Assembly (NCBI RefSeq): GCF_014692495.1
Contig: NZ_JACOIJ010000012.1
Span: 38,979-102,978, forward strand
Length of the DNA stretch: 64,000 nucleotides
Direction of reading: 5' to 3'
Source of the DNA: Sphingobacterium litopenaei
GTDB taxonomy: Bacteria > Bacteroidota > Bacteroidia > Sphingobacteriales > Sphingobacteriaceae
Translations under genes and position numbers: made by a program
Part shown: positions 43,455 through 53,317 of the stretch, piece by piece
How positions within the stretch are numbered: the first letter of the stretch is position 1
How the letters are laid out: the number at the start of each line of letters is the position of its first letter
The notes under the pieces: model-generated
The model's database searches: none
Seen by the model: only the letters and a program-made list of their open reading frames with translations
Told to the model about the DNA's origin: nothing

Positions 43455-45326
43455 ATGAAGACGATATCCTTTTTAATAGCGAATACTTTGGTTGTATGTA
43501 GTTTGCACGCCCAAGAAGCTCCAAAACCTTATGGCGTTTTACCTTCTGAGCGCCAATTAAAATGGCATGAAATGGAAACATACTGTCTGATTCACTATAC
43601 TCCAACTACTTTTCAGGATAAAGAATGGGGATTTGGAGATGCAGATCCTAAAATTTTTAATCCTTCACAATTTGATGCTAATCAGATAGCAAAGGCAGCA
43701 GCTTCAGCAGGGTTTAAAGGGTTAATTAGCGTGGCTAAGCATCATGATGGTTTTTGCTTATGGCCAACTAAAACGAATACTTATAATATTAGTCAATCTC
43801 CTTGGAAAGAAGGTAAAGGAGATATGGTGAAGGAATTTATGGAAGCATCACATAAAAATGGAATGGCTTTCGGTACTTATCTTTCCGCCTGGGATCGCAA
43901 TGATTTGCGCTATGGCACTCCCGCTTATACGGATGCTTATCGCGAGCAGCTCACTGAACTCATGAGCAATTATGGGGAGCTATTTACTTCTTGGCATGAT
44001 GGCGCGAATGGGGGAGATGGATATTATGGAGGAAGTAATGAAAAACGTACTATTAATTCCGCAACATATTATGAGTGGGAAGAAAAGACTTGGCCCATCA
44101 TTAGAAAACTACAGCCTATGGCTTCTATATTTTCGGATGTAGGACCAGATATGCGTTGGGTGGGAAATGAACACGGACATGCAGCCGAAACCTCATGGGC
44201 AACTATCACACCGAAAGGTACTATTGAAGGTGTGAAGCCGATGCCAGGGGCGAGTACCGATGCATCTAATTTGCCTACTGGAGATCGAAATGGTAAGTAT
44301 TGGATACCTGCAGAATGTGATGTGCCTCAAAGACCAGGCTGGTTTTACCATAAAAATCAAGATACTAAGGTGAAAACCCCTAATCAACTTTTTGATATTT
44401 ATCTCAAATCGGTAGGGCGTGGAGCAAATATGAATTTAGGATTGGCACCTATGCCAGAAGGAATTTTACACCCTAACGATGTAAAATCGCTGAAATATTT
44501 TGGAGAAAAACTTCAAAAAACATTTGCGCATAATCTAGCTAAAGACGCTAAAGCTACAACTAAACATTTACGCGGGAAAAGTGCTGAGTTTGCATTGAAG
44601 AATATTTTTGATGATGATAGATACAGTTATTATGCACCAAAGGATAAGGTGCTGAATCCTGAAATTATAATTACTTTAAATGGGGAAAAGGAGTTTGATT
44701 TAATTCGTATTCGAGAAAATATTAAACTAGGACAGCGTTTAGATTCGGTTGTAGTAGAAAAGTGGAACGATGGAAACTGGGAAAAGATTGCTTCAGCGAC
44801 GAGCATAGGTGCTAACCGCTTAATTAAATTAGGAACAGCAATAAAAGCAACTAAATTGAAGGTCAAATTGTATGCGCCAGTAGCCCCGACTTTGAGTGAT
44901 TTTGCCTTGTTTAAGGAATATGATGAGCCATTTGCTTTTGATTCTAATGTGATCTCTAGTCAAACGTTGATAAGGGCAACACACAAAATTTTGAATTCTA
45001 ATTTGGCAGTTAATTCTACCTCTGCCTACACAACAGTTAAATCAGCAGACCTTATTGTAGAGCTTACAGAGCCTATAGTAGCATTGGGATATTTTCCAAG
45101 ACAAGATGGAATAAAAGAAGGAATAGTGCTAAAGTATGATATTTTTGAAAGTCAAGATAAAGTGAATTGGACAAAAGTCCAGGAGGGTGAATTTGCGAAT
45201 GTTTTATCGAATCCTATTGAGCAAATAATTGAATTCGATAAGATTATATCTAGTAAATATTTAAAATTCGTTGCGAAAGATATGTCAACAGGATTTACCT
45301 TTGGGGATTTTAACGTATATAAATAG
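43455..45326 (+). CDS. Alpha-L-fucosidase, GH29 family, with C-terminal discoidin-like domains
   Basis: The 623-residue protein has a signal peptide (LIANTLVVCSLHAQE). The GH29 TIM barrel is clear: LISVAKHHDGFCLWPTKTNT, and the nucleophile Asp182 in ELFTSWHDGANGG. The C-terminal 260 residues carry a discoidin-like and a further beta domain that may bind sugar or support the barrel. The enzyme removes L-fucose from alpha-linked glycans by retention, in the periplasm or at the surface. The GH95 gene follows 20 bases later. The acid/base residue cannot be placed with confidence. Confidence 0.92.
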   Translation: MKTISFLIANTLVVCSLHAQEAPKPYGVLPSERQLKWHEMETYCLIHYTPTTFQDKEWGFGDADPKIFNPSQFDANQIAKAAASAGFKGLISVAKHHDGFCLWPTKTNTYNISQSPWKEGKGDMVKEFMEASHKNGMAFGTYLSAWDRNDLRYGTPAYTDAYREQLTELMSNYGELFTSWHDGANGGDGYYGGSNEKRTINSATYYEWEEKTWPIIRKLQPMASIFSDVGPDMRWVGNEHGHAAETSWATITPKGTIEGVKPMPGASTDASNLPTGDRNGKYWIPAECDVPQRPGWFYHKNQDTKVKTPNQLFDIYLKSVGRGANMNLGLAPMPEGILHPNDVKSLKYFGEKLQKTFAHNLAKDAKATTKHLRGKSAEFALKNIFDDDRYSYYAPKDKVLNPEIIITLNGEKEFDLIRIRENIKLGQRLDSVVVEKWNDGNWEKIASATSIGANRLIKLGTAIKATKLKVKLYAPVAPTLSDFALFKEYDEPFAFDSNVISSQTLIRATHKILNSNLAVNSTSAYTTVKSADLIVELTEPIVALGYFPRQDGIKEGIVLKYDIFESQDKVNWTKVQEGEFANVLSNPIEQIIEFDKIISSKYLKFVAKDMSTGFTFGDFNVYK

Positions 45327-45346
45327 CCGAACCTACTAAATAAACT

Positions 45347-47653
45347 ATGAAAAACATCCTTACTATTTTGATGTGCGTATGCTGTTTAACCTCTTACGCA
45401 CAAGATCTTAAATTGTGGTATGACAAACCCGCTAAAATCTGGGAGGAAACTCTTCCATTAGGAAATGGCTGGATAGGTATGATGCCTAATGGAGGCGTTC
45501 AAGAAGAAAATATTGTTTTGAATGAAATTTCCATGTGGTCAGGAAGTCCTCAGGATCCCAATAATTATAATGCCTATAAAAAAGTTAGCAGCATTCAAGA
45601 ATTATTATTTCAAGGAAAGAATGATGAGGCGGAGAAATTAGTTAATCAAAATTTTGTTTGTGTAGGTGCGGGATCCGGACATGGCAATGGAGCTAAAGTA
45701 CCTTACGGCTGTTTTCAAAATTTAGGCTATTTGAATATCCATTTTCTAAATAATGCAACTTACACTCAATACCGTAGGGAATTGGATTTGGAAACAGGTA
45801 TAGCTAGTTCTCATTATTCTAACCAAGATACTTCTTATTTCAGAGAGTATTTTGTTTCACAAGATAAAAATATCGGAGCAATGAGATTTTCTTCGAATAA
45901 AAAATTCGCTATTGATATAGCCTTACATTTTTACAGAGATGAAAATGTAAAGACGCATACAGTAAAAGGCAATACCATTTTAGTTGAAGGTAATCTTCCT
46001 AATGGCTACGGAGGGGAAGGACTTCGATACGCTACGAAATTCTTAGTGGTAAATAAAGACGGAAAGATAACGAATTACGATAATCAAATTATTGTGAAAG
46101 GAGCACAAGAAATAGTAATTTACTATACAGCATCTACAGATTATTATGAACACCATCCTACACAATATGTGGAAAATCAATTATCTGAAAAATTAGATTA
46201 CGCCACCTTGAAGAAACAACACCTTCGTAAGTATAAGGAAGTTTTTGATCGCGTAAAATTGAATATAGAAAATGATACTGTTCAAAGCCACCTTCCAACA
46301 GATAAAAGATTGGCTAATTTTTTTCAAAATCCTGCAAAGGATAATAATTTAGCGGTATTGTATTATCAGTTTGGTCGTTATTTGACTATTTCGAGTACAG
46401 CTCGAGATTCGGATAAAGCATTACCTCCGAATTTACAGGGGTTATGGGCGCATCAAATCCAAACACCGTGGAATGGAGATTACCACCTTAATGTAAATGC
46501 GCAAATGAATCATTGGGGAGTAGAAGTAAATAATTTGTCTGAATATCATAAGCCTTTCATAAATCTTATTAAAAGAGTGGCCAAAGAAGGAGAAAAGACT
46601 GCAAAGGCTTATTATAATGCACCAGGATGGGTAGTATATATGATGACAAATGTATGGGGCTATAGCGCTCCGGGAGAACATGCATCATGGGGAGCGAGTA
46701 CGGCTTCAGGTTGGTTGTGTAATCATCTGTGGGAGCATTATTTGTTCACAAAAGATAAAGCTTATTTGAATGAAGTGTATCCAATTCTTAAAGATGCTGC
46801 GTTATTCTATAAAAATACTTTGGTTCAGGATCCAAAAACAAAATATTGGGTGACATCACCTTCTGTATCTCCTGAAAATGGATTTAGATTACCAAATGGA
46901 AAAGTTGCATCTGTAGTCATGGGTCCCACAATTGACAATCAGATTGTACGAGAATTATATATTTCGGTAATTTCTGCTGATTCTATTCTTCAGAAAAAGG
47001 ATCAGTTTGCTTCGGCATTAAAGAATGATCTGAATTTGCTGCCACCAGCGGTTGTAGTGAGCAAAGATGGAAGGGTAATGGAATGGTTGGAAGACTATGA
47101 AGAAATTGAACCACAACATCGCCATGTGTCTCATTTATATGGATTATATCCAGCACCTTTTATATCACCAATAACTACCCCAGAATGGGCTTCCGCTGCC
47201 AGAAGAACGTTGGAAGTACGTGGCGATGGTGGAACTGGTTGGTCACGAGCTTGGAAAATATTGTTTTGGGCACGTCTTCATGATGGAGACCATGCCTTAG
47301 AAATCTTACGTCAGCTATTAAAACCTGCGATTAATGATCAAGGTAAAATATCAGCTGGAACCTATCCTAACTTATTCTGTGCACATCCACCCTTTCAAAT
47401 TGATGGCAATTTTGGTGGGTCAGCGGGTATTGCTGAGATGTTGGTGCAGAGTCATGAAGGATTCATTCATCTTTTGCCTGCTCTTCCCGCTGCCTGGAAA
47501 AAAGGAGAAGTAAAAGGACTTCGTGTAAGAGGTAATATGACCGTAGATATTAGATGGGAGGATAATACAATCATCAAGTATGCGGTGAAAGGTCCTAAAG
47601 GTCAGAAAATTCAGGTTCGGGTTAATGGTGTTAATGAAAATAAAATTCTATAA
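45347..47653 (+). CDS. GH95 family alpha-L-fucosidase
   Basis: The 768-residue protein has a signal peptide (ILMCVCCLTSYAQDLKLWYD). GH95 features are an opening AKIWEETLPLGNGWIGMMPN, the catalytic Asn pair in PWNGDYHLNVNAQMNHW (N382/N384), a middle SPSVSPENGF, and GDGGTGWSRAWKI. Length matches the family. GH95 enzymes invert alpha-1,2-linked fucose (some act on galactose). The two fucosidases together suggest use of fucosylated glycans. The 88-base gap after it contains no terminator, so the next gene is probably co-transcribed. Confidence 0.94.
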   Translation: MKNILTILMCVCCLTSYAQDLKLWYDKPAKIWEETLPLGNGWIGMMPNGGVQEENIVLNEISMWSGSPQDPNNYNAYKKVSSIQELLFQGKNDEAEKLVNQNFVCVGAGSGHGNGAKVPYGCFQNLGYLNIHFLNNATYTQYRRELDLETGIASSHYSNQDTSYFREYFVSQDKNIGAMRFSSNKKFAIDIALHFYRDENVKTHTVKGNTILVEGNLPNGYGGEGLRYATKFLVVNKDGKITNYDNQIIVKGAQEIVIYYTASTDYYEHHPTQYVENQLSEKLDYATLKKQHLRKYKEVFDRVKLNIENDTVQSHLPTDKRLANFFQNPAKDNNLAVLYYQFGRYLTISSTARDSDKALPPNLQGLWAHQIQTPWNGDYHLNVNAQMNHWGVEVNNLSEYHKPFINLIKRVAKEGEKTAKAYYNAPGWVVYMMTNVWGYSAPGEHASWGASTASGWLCNHLWEHYLFTKDKAYLNEVYPILKDAALFYKNTLVQDPKTKYWVTSPSVSPENGFRLPNGKVASVVMGPTIDNQIVRELYISVISADSILQKKDQFASALKNDLNLLPPAVVVSKDGRVMEWLEDYEEIEPQHRHVSHLYGLYPAPFISPITTPEWASAARRTLEVRGDGGTGWSRAWKILFWARLHDGDHALEILRQLLKPAINDQGKISAGTYPNLFCAHPPFQIDGNFGGSAGIAEMLVQSHEGFIHLLPALPAAWKKGEVKGLRVRGNMTVDIRWEDNTIIKYAVKGPKGQKIQVRVNGVNENKIL

Positions 47654-47741
47654 AATTAAATTTTGTTATTTTAAATTAATTATATGTATTTAGTTATAAT
47701 TACTAACTATTTATTTCATAACATTTTAAATAACCATTTTT

Positions 47742-49196
47742 ATGAAAAGTCTATTTCAATTGGGGTGTAGACTTTCATTTATTTTCATCTTTATTTTAGC
47801 TATTTCATGTAAAAAGGATATTTACGTTGATGAGGAAAATGAATTAGTCTATCCTGTAAACTTTACATTTACGAATTTCAAAAGCTCAACGAGTTTTTTG
47901 AAGACTGCTTCGTTGAAAAATCAATTTCGCGCAGCAAATTCAGTCCCCGAAAATTATAGCGAAGGGTTTATTTATTTCTGGAGTTTCAATAACGAAACTT
48001 TGGTGCCCGATGTCAAGTATTCTAAATCTGCAAATCCCTCAATTACTTATAATAATGGTAAGGAAATCAACTATGGAGCTGGATTTGCGTTTGAAGGATA
48101 TACGGCAGGAAGAGCAGCTAATTTTGTAGGACCGAGCGAAATACTCTTAAAATTTCCTATAAAAGATGTGCTTTCACTCAGTAGACTCGGTTTTGATATG
48201 ACTGGTTCTGCTATGGGGCCAAAGGACTTTGATTTGTATTATAGCTTTGACGAAGGGGATACGTACCATATTCTTGCTATGCAAAATCAATTTGGCAACC
48301 TAGCCGGAAATGGCAAAAATTCATTTACCTACCTTTTAGAAGACCTAGAAATACAGGGAACAGAATTGTGGATACGAATCAACCCTAAAGAGGGCATTCG
48401 AGATGGGGGTAGTGCTTACAGTAGTAAATCGGGAACACTACGCATTGATAATCTTCATTTAGTAGGCATTTCTCCAACATCTACAGATGAATTCACGATT
48501 AATAAGTTATATTATTATTTATATAATAAGGAGAATGGACAGGGATTTCAAGGAGTTAACGATGATCTTACAAATCTTGATTTGCAACTATAACTACCTG
48601 AAGGCGAATATGATGTGTTTTTTGTGATAAATAGTTCGAATGATGATTTAATAATTGCTCCGGATATTGGAAAAGCATCAGATATTTATATATCTAATCC
48701 ATTCTCAAATAAGGATGCAGAAATATTTGGCTATAAGGGTACTTTAGAAGTCTCGGGTAATATGTCGGTCAATATTGTGCTACAACGTTTGTACAGTCAA
48801 GTTAAAGTTGAGTTTACAGACCAGGATTTATCAGCTGTAAAGAAAATTGTTCTTAACCAATTACATGAACCCTTCTTTTATAGTCCTTTTGCAACTGGCT
48901 TATTAAATCCAATTCTGGATCAGTCCGCGATTGAAATAGAAGATGATTTTCAATCGAATAAACAGGTTATATTCAATCAATTTATGGGACTGCTAAATGA
49001 AAATAAACCAGTTAACTACATTTTAAATGTTATAGGTGATGCAGGAGTGTTACAATCATTTGAATTGAGTAGTTCTCTTAAAAATAACATCCAATTGGAT
49101 TTTAGAGGAAATTTATTGGAGGGCGCGCCAAATAATGTTGCTTTTCAAATCACTAAAAATGAAAATTGGGACGGTGAAAATGAGGTTAGTTTTTAG
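47742..49196 (+). pseudogene. FimB/Mfa2-like lipoprotein gene interrupted by one in-frame stop
   Basis: Two open stretches (47742-48593 and 48615-49196) are in the same frame and are parted by a single TAA at 48591. Read through, they give a 484-residue lipoprotein with the cysteine at residue 23 (ILAISCKKD). A jelly-roll-like part holds GTELWIRINPKEGIRDGG and TLRIDNLHLVGI. After it, a fimbrillin-anchor-like part runs across the stop: NKLYYYLYNKENGQGF before, LPEGEYDVFFVINSSNDD after, then SVNIVLQRLYSQVKVEFTD. The last resembles Mfa2/FimB-type domains. It follows the fucosidases and may be a recent nonsense mutation, a sequencing error, or a readthrough site. Confidence 0.72.
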
Positions 49197-49289
49197 TCTG
49201 TATATATGATTAACCAATGAGGAGTTTTATGTATTACGTATGCTCCCTTACTGAAAGAATGTAGTTGCTGTATATATATTTGGTTTAAA

Positions 49290-49320
49290 ATAGCCACATT
49301 ATTTAGTGTGGCTATATCTT
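49290..49320. terminator. Hairpin between the lipoprotein gene and asparaginase
   Basis: A perfect 9-base stem (ATAGCCACA with TGTGGCTAT) closes an 8-base loop and is followed by CTTTTT on the plus strand, and by TTTT on the minus strand. It likely ends both convergent transcripts. Confidence 0.8.
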
Positions 49321-49321
49321 T

Positions 49322-50338
49322 TTAGTCGTTTACTGTTAATTCTCCACGAATATCTTTTTCAATCCAATAAGCCACAGCATCTTGATCTGCTAGTTCTCCT
49401 TGTAAATACATGAGCTTGGTAACTGCTGCCTCGAAGGTCATATCATAACCATTCAAAACACCTATGCTTTTCAATCCTTGACTGGTTTCGTATCTGCCTA
49501 ATTCAACTGAACCTACTTTACATTGTGATATGTTAAGGATATTTTTTCCTGATTTAATTGCATCAGCTAATAAATCTAAAAACCATTTATCCGTAGTTGT
49601 ATTGCCTGAACCAAACGTTTCCATAACAATGGACCTTACATCCGAATCTAAAATAGACTTAATAGTTGCAGGACTGATACCTGGAAATAATTTGAGAACA
49701 GCCACTTTATTATCTACGTGATTGTGGCAAATAAATTCTTTATCCGAATTATTCATCAAAGCATCGAAATTGTATTTCAAATGAATTCCAGCTTCAGCTA
49801 ATACAGGATAATTTGGCGAACGGAATGCTTCAAATTTGGCAGAATTGTACTTAAAAGAACGGTTACCACGGAAAAGTTTATTGTCAAATAGAATACAAAC
49901 TTCTTGCACGATAGATTTGCCATTGTGCTTTGCACTAGCAATTTCTAAAGCAGTCATCATATTTTCACGCGCATCCGTACGTATTTCGCCAATAGGTAAC
50001 TGTGAACCAGAAAAAATGACTGGTTTTTGTAGTCCTTCTAATAAGAAACTCAAAATAGAAGCTGAAAAAGCCATCGTGTCTGATCCGTGAAGAATTACAA
50101 AGCCATCATAATTATCATAGTTGTCTTTAATAATCTGTGCCATTTCAACCCAAATTTCAGGCGTCATATTGGATGAGTCTATAATCGGATTAAAAGAATG
50201 AATCGTCAGATGGTAATCCAAACGGCTTAGATCTGGAAGATTACGCTTGATGAGTTCGAAATCAAAAGGTACGAAGGTGCCAGATTCATCTTGAACCATT
50301 CCAATAGTACCTCCTGTATATATGATAAATATATTCAT
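49322..50338 (-). CDS. ansA: Type I (cytoplasmic) L-asparaginase
   Basis: The 338-residue protein has no signal peptide. The first catalytic threonine lies in IYTGGTIGM (residues 6-14), and the second active-site motif is LHGSDTMAFSASIL (from residue 83). Type I asparaginases hydrolyse asparagine to aspartate and ammonia with low affinity in the cytoplasm. It follows the TatD gene by 2 bases on the same strand. Confidence 0.94.
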   Translation of the reverse strand: MNIFIIYTGGTIGMVQDESGTFVPFDFELIKRNLPDLSRLDYHLTIHSFNPIIDSSNMTPEIWVEMAQIIKDNYDNYDGFVILHGSDTMAFSASILSFLLEGLQKPVIFSGSQLPIGEIRTDARENMMTALEIASAKHNGKSIVQEVCILFDNKLFRGNRSFKYNSAKFEAFRSPNYPVLAEAGIHLKYNFDALMNNSDKEFICHNHVDNKVAVLKLFPGISPATIKSILDSDVRSIVMETFGSGNTTTDKWFLDLLADAIKSGKNILNISQCKVGSVELGRYETSQGLKSIGVLNGYDMTFEAAVTKLMYLQGELADQDAVAYWIEKDIRGELTVND

Positions 50339-50340
50339 GA

Positions 50341-51123
50341 CTAGATGCCAAATATGTCTATAGAATTTTGAGTAGTAATTTTAGCAATTTCTTCAATGCT
50401 TGTTTCTTGTAAATCTGCTACCTTTTGGGCTACATGAATTAAGTAAGAACTTTCATTTTCTTTGCCTCTGTAAGGAGTTGGTGCAAGATAGGGTGCATCG
50501 GTTTCCAATACGATATCTTGTAGGTTCAATTCCTTGACTACAAGGTCTAAACCTGCTTTTTTGAAAGTAACTACACCACCAATTCCTAACTTAAATCCGA
50601 GGTTGATTGCACGATGAGCTTGCTCCAAAGTTCCTGTAAAGCAATGAAAAATACCATAAAGCTTCTCGTCGTTCATTTCTTCCAAGATTTCGAATATCTC
50701 ATCGAAAGCTTCACGACAGTGGATGTCAATGGGTAAACCTAAAGATTTTGCCCAATTGATTTGCGTGCGAAAAGCATCTTGTTGCCATGCTAATGTGCTT
50801 TTGTCCCAGTAGAGATCTATACCAATCTCACCAATTGCGTAAATCTTAGTATTAGCAATAGCCTGTTCTATTTTTTGTAACTCTTCTTTATAATTTTCTT
50901 TTACACTGCAAGGGTGTAGGCCTAACATGGGAAAACACATATTAGGATATGCATTAACAGTGGCCATCACTTGGGGAATCGATTCAGATTCTACATTAGG
51001 AAGAAATAATCGATGAATATTGTTTGCAATACATCTTTCGATTTGCTCCTCCATTTTATCTGTTCCTATATGATAATAGATATGTGTATGGGTGTCTGTA
51101 AGAATAGTATTTGGAATTGTCAT
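50341..51123 (-). CDS. TatD family metal-dependent deoxyribonuclease
   Basis: The 260-residue protein has the amidohydrolase-like TatD ligands: DTHTH at residues 10-14, IGEIGIDLYWD (Glu), PIDIHCREAF (His), GIFHCFTG (His) and VLETDAPYL (Asp). TatD proteins are 3'-5' exonucleases linked to DNA repair and turnover. The asparaginase gene follows 2 bases after its stop. Confidence 0.95.
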   Translation of the reverse strand: MTIPNTILTDTHTHIYYHIGTDKMEEQIERCIANNIHRLFLPNVESESIPQVMATVNAYPNMCFPMLGLHPCSVKENYKEELQKIEQAIANTKIYAIGEIGIDLYWDKSTLAWQQDAFRTQINWAKSLGLPIDIHCREAFDEIFEILEEMNDEKLYGIFHCFTGTLEQAHRAINLGFKLGIGGVVTFKKAGLDLVVKELNLQDIVLETDAPYLAPTPYRGKENESSYLIHVAQKVADLQETSIEEIAKITTQNSIDIFGI

Positions 51124-51180
51124 GGCTAAAATAATGCTGTAAAAGTAATAAAATGTTAAAAAAGAATTGCTTACAAAAGA

Positions 51181-51214
51181 AAAAACACGATTTTGATAAC
51201 AAAACCGTGTTTTT
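51181..51214 (-). terminator. Terminator of the FKBP gene
   Basis: A 15-base stem with one mismatch (AAAAACACG at one end and CGTGTTTTT at the other) closes a 4-base loop. It lies beyond the stop of the minus-strand FKBP gene. Confidence 0.82.
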
Positions 51215-51256
51215 ATTTTAATTATGATAATATATCAAGAGATATATTGCATTTTA

Positions 51257-52240
51257 TTATCTTGTTGGAGCAGGAGCAGGTGTAGCTGTAGAATCTGTTT
51301 TTGGTGCTGTTCCTTTGATAATGTCAACTAATTCTACATCGAAAATAAGTGGCGCATAAGGAGGGATACCACCTTGAGGCTGACCATTCGAACCGTACGC
51401 TAATTTTGAAGGAATAATTAATGTTGCTTTACCGCCTTTGCTTAATAATTGAAGACCTTCAACCCAAGCAGGGATAACTGGATCCACACCTAATTTAAAT
51501 TTGATAGGTTCAAATGTGCGCATTGGGTTAACTGGAAGTTTCGCTTTGTCTGCTTCTTCTTTGATTGAAGTATCGAATACTTTACCGTGAGTCAATTTAC
51601 CTACGTAGTTAACTTTTACAGTATCACCGATTGCTGGCTTAGCACCTTTACCTTCTTCTTTAATTACATATTGTAAATCAGAAGCTGTTTTCTTAGGCTC
51701 TAATTTGTTGTCTTTTACATAGCTTTCGATTTTACCAGCTTCAGCTTTTTCTAAGTTAGCGATCAACTCTCTGTAATATTTATCTAATTCTACGTGAGCG
51801 ATTGAATCAGGTAATTCTGCTTTTTTGAAGTGTTTTCTAACTTTGATAGTAAAAGTTAAGAATTTGTCACCAATTGGAAGTTTTGGTTGGCCAGATTTAG
51901 CAGCCATAGTATCTAAGTTTAGACGGAATACAGCGCTATCACCTTCACCTAAATATTTGAACATAGAAGAATAGCTACCTTTGTAGTTTCCAGCAATAGT
52001 GTCAGGAACTACGTTTACGTATTGAGGTAAACCGATATCGTATGTGCTTTGAATCAAAGAGTCATTTCTGTCTGAAGTCACGATCATGTCCACAAATAAG
52101 TGGTCACCATCTGTAGCTTTAACAGCACCTTCGTCTTTTACGATTTTGTATTCAAGACCGCCTTCCGCTTTCTTAAAATTCTGACATGAAGTAGCGAATA
52201 ATCCTACTGCAGCAGCTAATAAAAATATTGATTTTTTCAT
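51257..52240 (-). CDS. FKBP-type peptidyl-prolyl isomerase lipoprotein
   Basis: The 327-residue protein has a lipoprotein signal with the cysteine at residue 19 (GLFATSCQNF). A first FKBP-like region covers about residues 25-140, though its active-site residues are weak. The second, canonical FKBP domain runs from about 195 to 312 with GDTVKVNYVGKLTHGKVFDT and LIIPSKLAYGSNGQPQGG. The tail is Thr/Pro/Ala-rich. It probably folds or chaperones proteins at the periplasmic face of a membrane. It is 15 bases after the DHH phosphoesterase gene. Confidence 0.92.
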   Translation of the reverse strand: MKKSIFLLAAAVGLFATSCQNFKKAEGGLEYKIVKDEGAVKATDGDHLFVDMIVTSDRNDSLIQSTYDIGLPQYVNVVPDTIAGNYKGSYSSMFKYLGEGDSAVFRLNLDTMAAKSGQPKLPIGDKFLTFTIKVRKHFKKAELPDSIAHVELDKYYRELIANLEKAEAGKIESYVKDNKLEPKKTASDLQYVIKEEGKGAKPAIGDTVKVNYVGKLTHGKVFDTSIKEEADKAKLPVNPMRTFEPIKFKLGVDPVIPAWVEGLQLLSKGGKATLIIPSKLAYGSNGQPQGGIPPYAPLIFDVELVDIIKGTAPKTDSTATPAPAPTR

Positions 52241-52255
52241 TTTATTGATTAATAC

Positions 52256-53269
52256 TTATTTACTTATTAATAATTCTGAATATTCAGGTAAAATTGATTT
52301 AAATTTATTCACAACAGATGCTAATTCATCCGAAGAACTTCCTCCAGATGCATTTAAGTGACCTCCTCCATTAAAATATTTTTTACATATCTCATTACAA
52401 GGTACTTCACCGATCGAACGCAAAGATAGTTTAATTAATTCGGTTCTGTCAACAAATAATGCAGCAAGACGAATTCCTTTGATTGAAAGGGCATAATTTA
52501 CTAACCCTTCAGTATCCCCTGTTGTAATTTCAAACTGTGCTAAATCTTCTTTTGAAATCGCAAATAGCGCTGTGTTGTATTCAGGAATAACTTCTAAACA
52601 ATTTAAAAGACAGTAGCCTAAAAATTTAAGTCTACGCTCTGTGGAACTGTTGTAAATATGTTCGTGAATTTCCCAATTGCGTGCACCAGCATCAATTAAA
52701 CTTGCAATAATATGGTGTACAGCCGAAGTTGTCGATCTAAAACGAAAAGAGCCTGTATCTGTCATAATACCTGCATAAAGACAGGTCGCAATATCAGCAT
52801 CAATCTGAGCGGACCCCTGACAAACCTCCGCAATGAAAGTATAAATCAGTTGTGCCGTTGCAGCTGCATTAGAATCCCAGTACGTTAATTGCGCGAACTC
52901 TTCAGGATCTAAATGATGGTCTACCATCCATTTTTGACCCTTTGCATTCGCAATCACTGGTTCTAAAATATTGGTGCGCGATAAAGCACTATAATCTAGA
53001 CAGAAGATAATTTCTGCTTCTTCGATTAACTGTTTAGCAAGTTCTGGTTTTTCAGGATAAGCAATTACCTCTTGACGACCAGGCATCCAGTCCAAAAATG
53101 TTGGAAAATCTGAGGATACCACCACAGATACATCATGATTATTCTGTTTAAGCCAATGGTATAAGCCTAATGAAGACCCTAATGCATCACCATCTGGTTT
53201 GTGGTGAGTAGTAATGGCAATTCGTCTAGGTTTGGTTAGTAATTGTAAATTATCTTCTCCTTGTAACAT
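52256..53269 (-). CDS. DHH/DHHA1 phosphoesterase (NrnA-like)
   Basis: The ATG at 53269 gives 337 residues. The open frame could extend nine codons further, but the shorter form agrees with the TACGTTTG box at 53286-53293. Motifs are ITTHHKPDGDALGSS, IIFCLDYSALSR, MVDHHLDPEEF (DHH), IMTDTGSFRF and NGGGHLNASGG at the DHHA1 domain. The family degrades nanoRNAs and converts pAp to AMP. It is followed on the same strand by the FKBP gene. Confidence 0.92.
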   Translation of the reverse strand: MLQGEDNLQLLTKPRRIAITTHHKPDGDALGSSLGLYHWLKQNNHDVSVVVSSDFPTFLDWMPGRQEVIAYPEKPELAKQLIEEAEIIFCLDYSALSRTNILEPVIANAKGQKWMVDHHLDPEEFAQLTYWDSNAAATAQLIYTFIAEVCQGSAQIDADIATCLYAGIMTDTGSFRFRSTTSAVHHIIASLIDAGARNWEIHEHIYNSSTERRLKFLGYCLLNCLEVIPEYNTALFAISKEDLAQFEITTGDTEGLVNYALSIKGIRLAALFVDRTELIKLSLRSIGEVPCNEICKKYFNGGGHLNASGGSSSDELASVVNKFKSILPEYSELLISK

Positions 53270-53285
53270 ATTTTTATTAAGAATA

Positions 53286-53293
53286 CAAACGTA
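53286..53293 (-). promoter_or_regulatory. Candidate -7 box of the DHH phosphoesterase gene
   Basis: The minus strand reads TACGTTTG, matching TAnnTTTG, 16 bases before the ATG at 53269. Confidence 0.5.
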
Positions 53294-53317
53294 CAAATAA
53301 TTAGTGTCTACCTCAAA

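Noticed and set aside
48615..49196. Separate 193-residue protein starting at MFFVINSS
   Set aside because: It is in the same frame as the upstream lipoprotein and begins in the middle of a domain; the single TAA between them is the only break.
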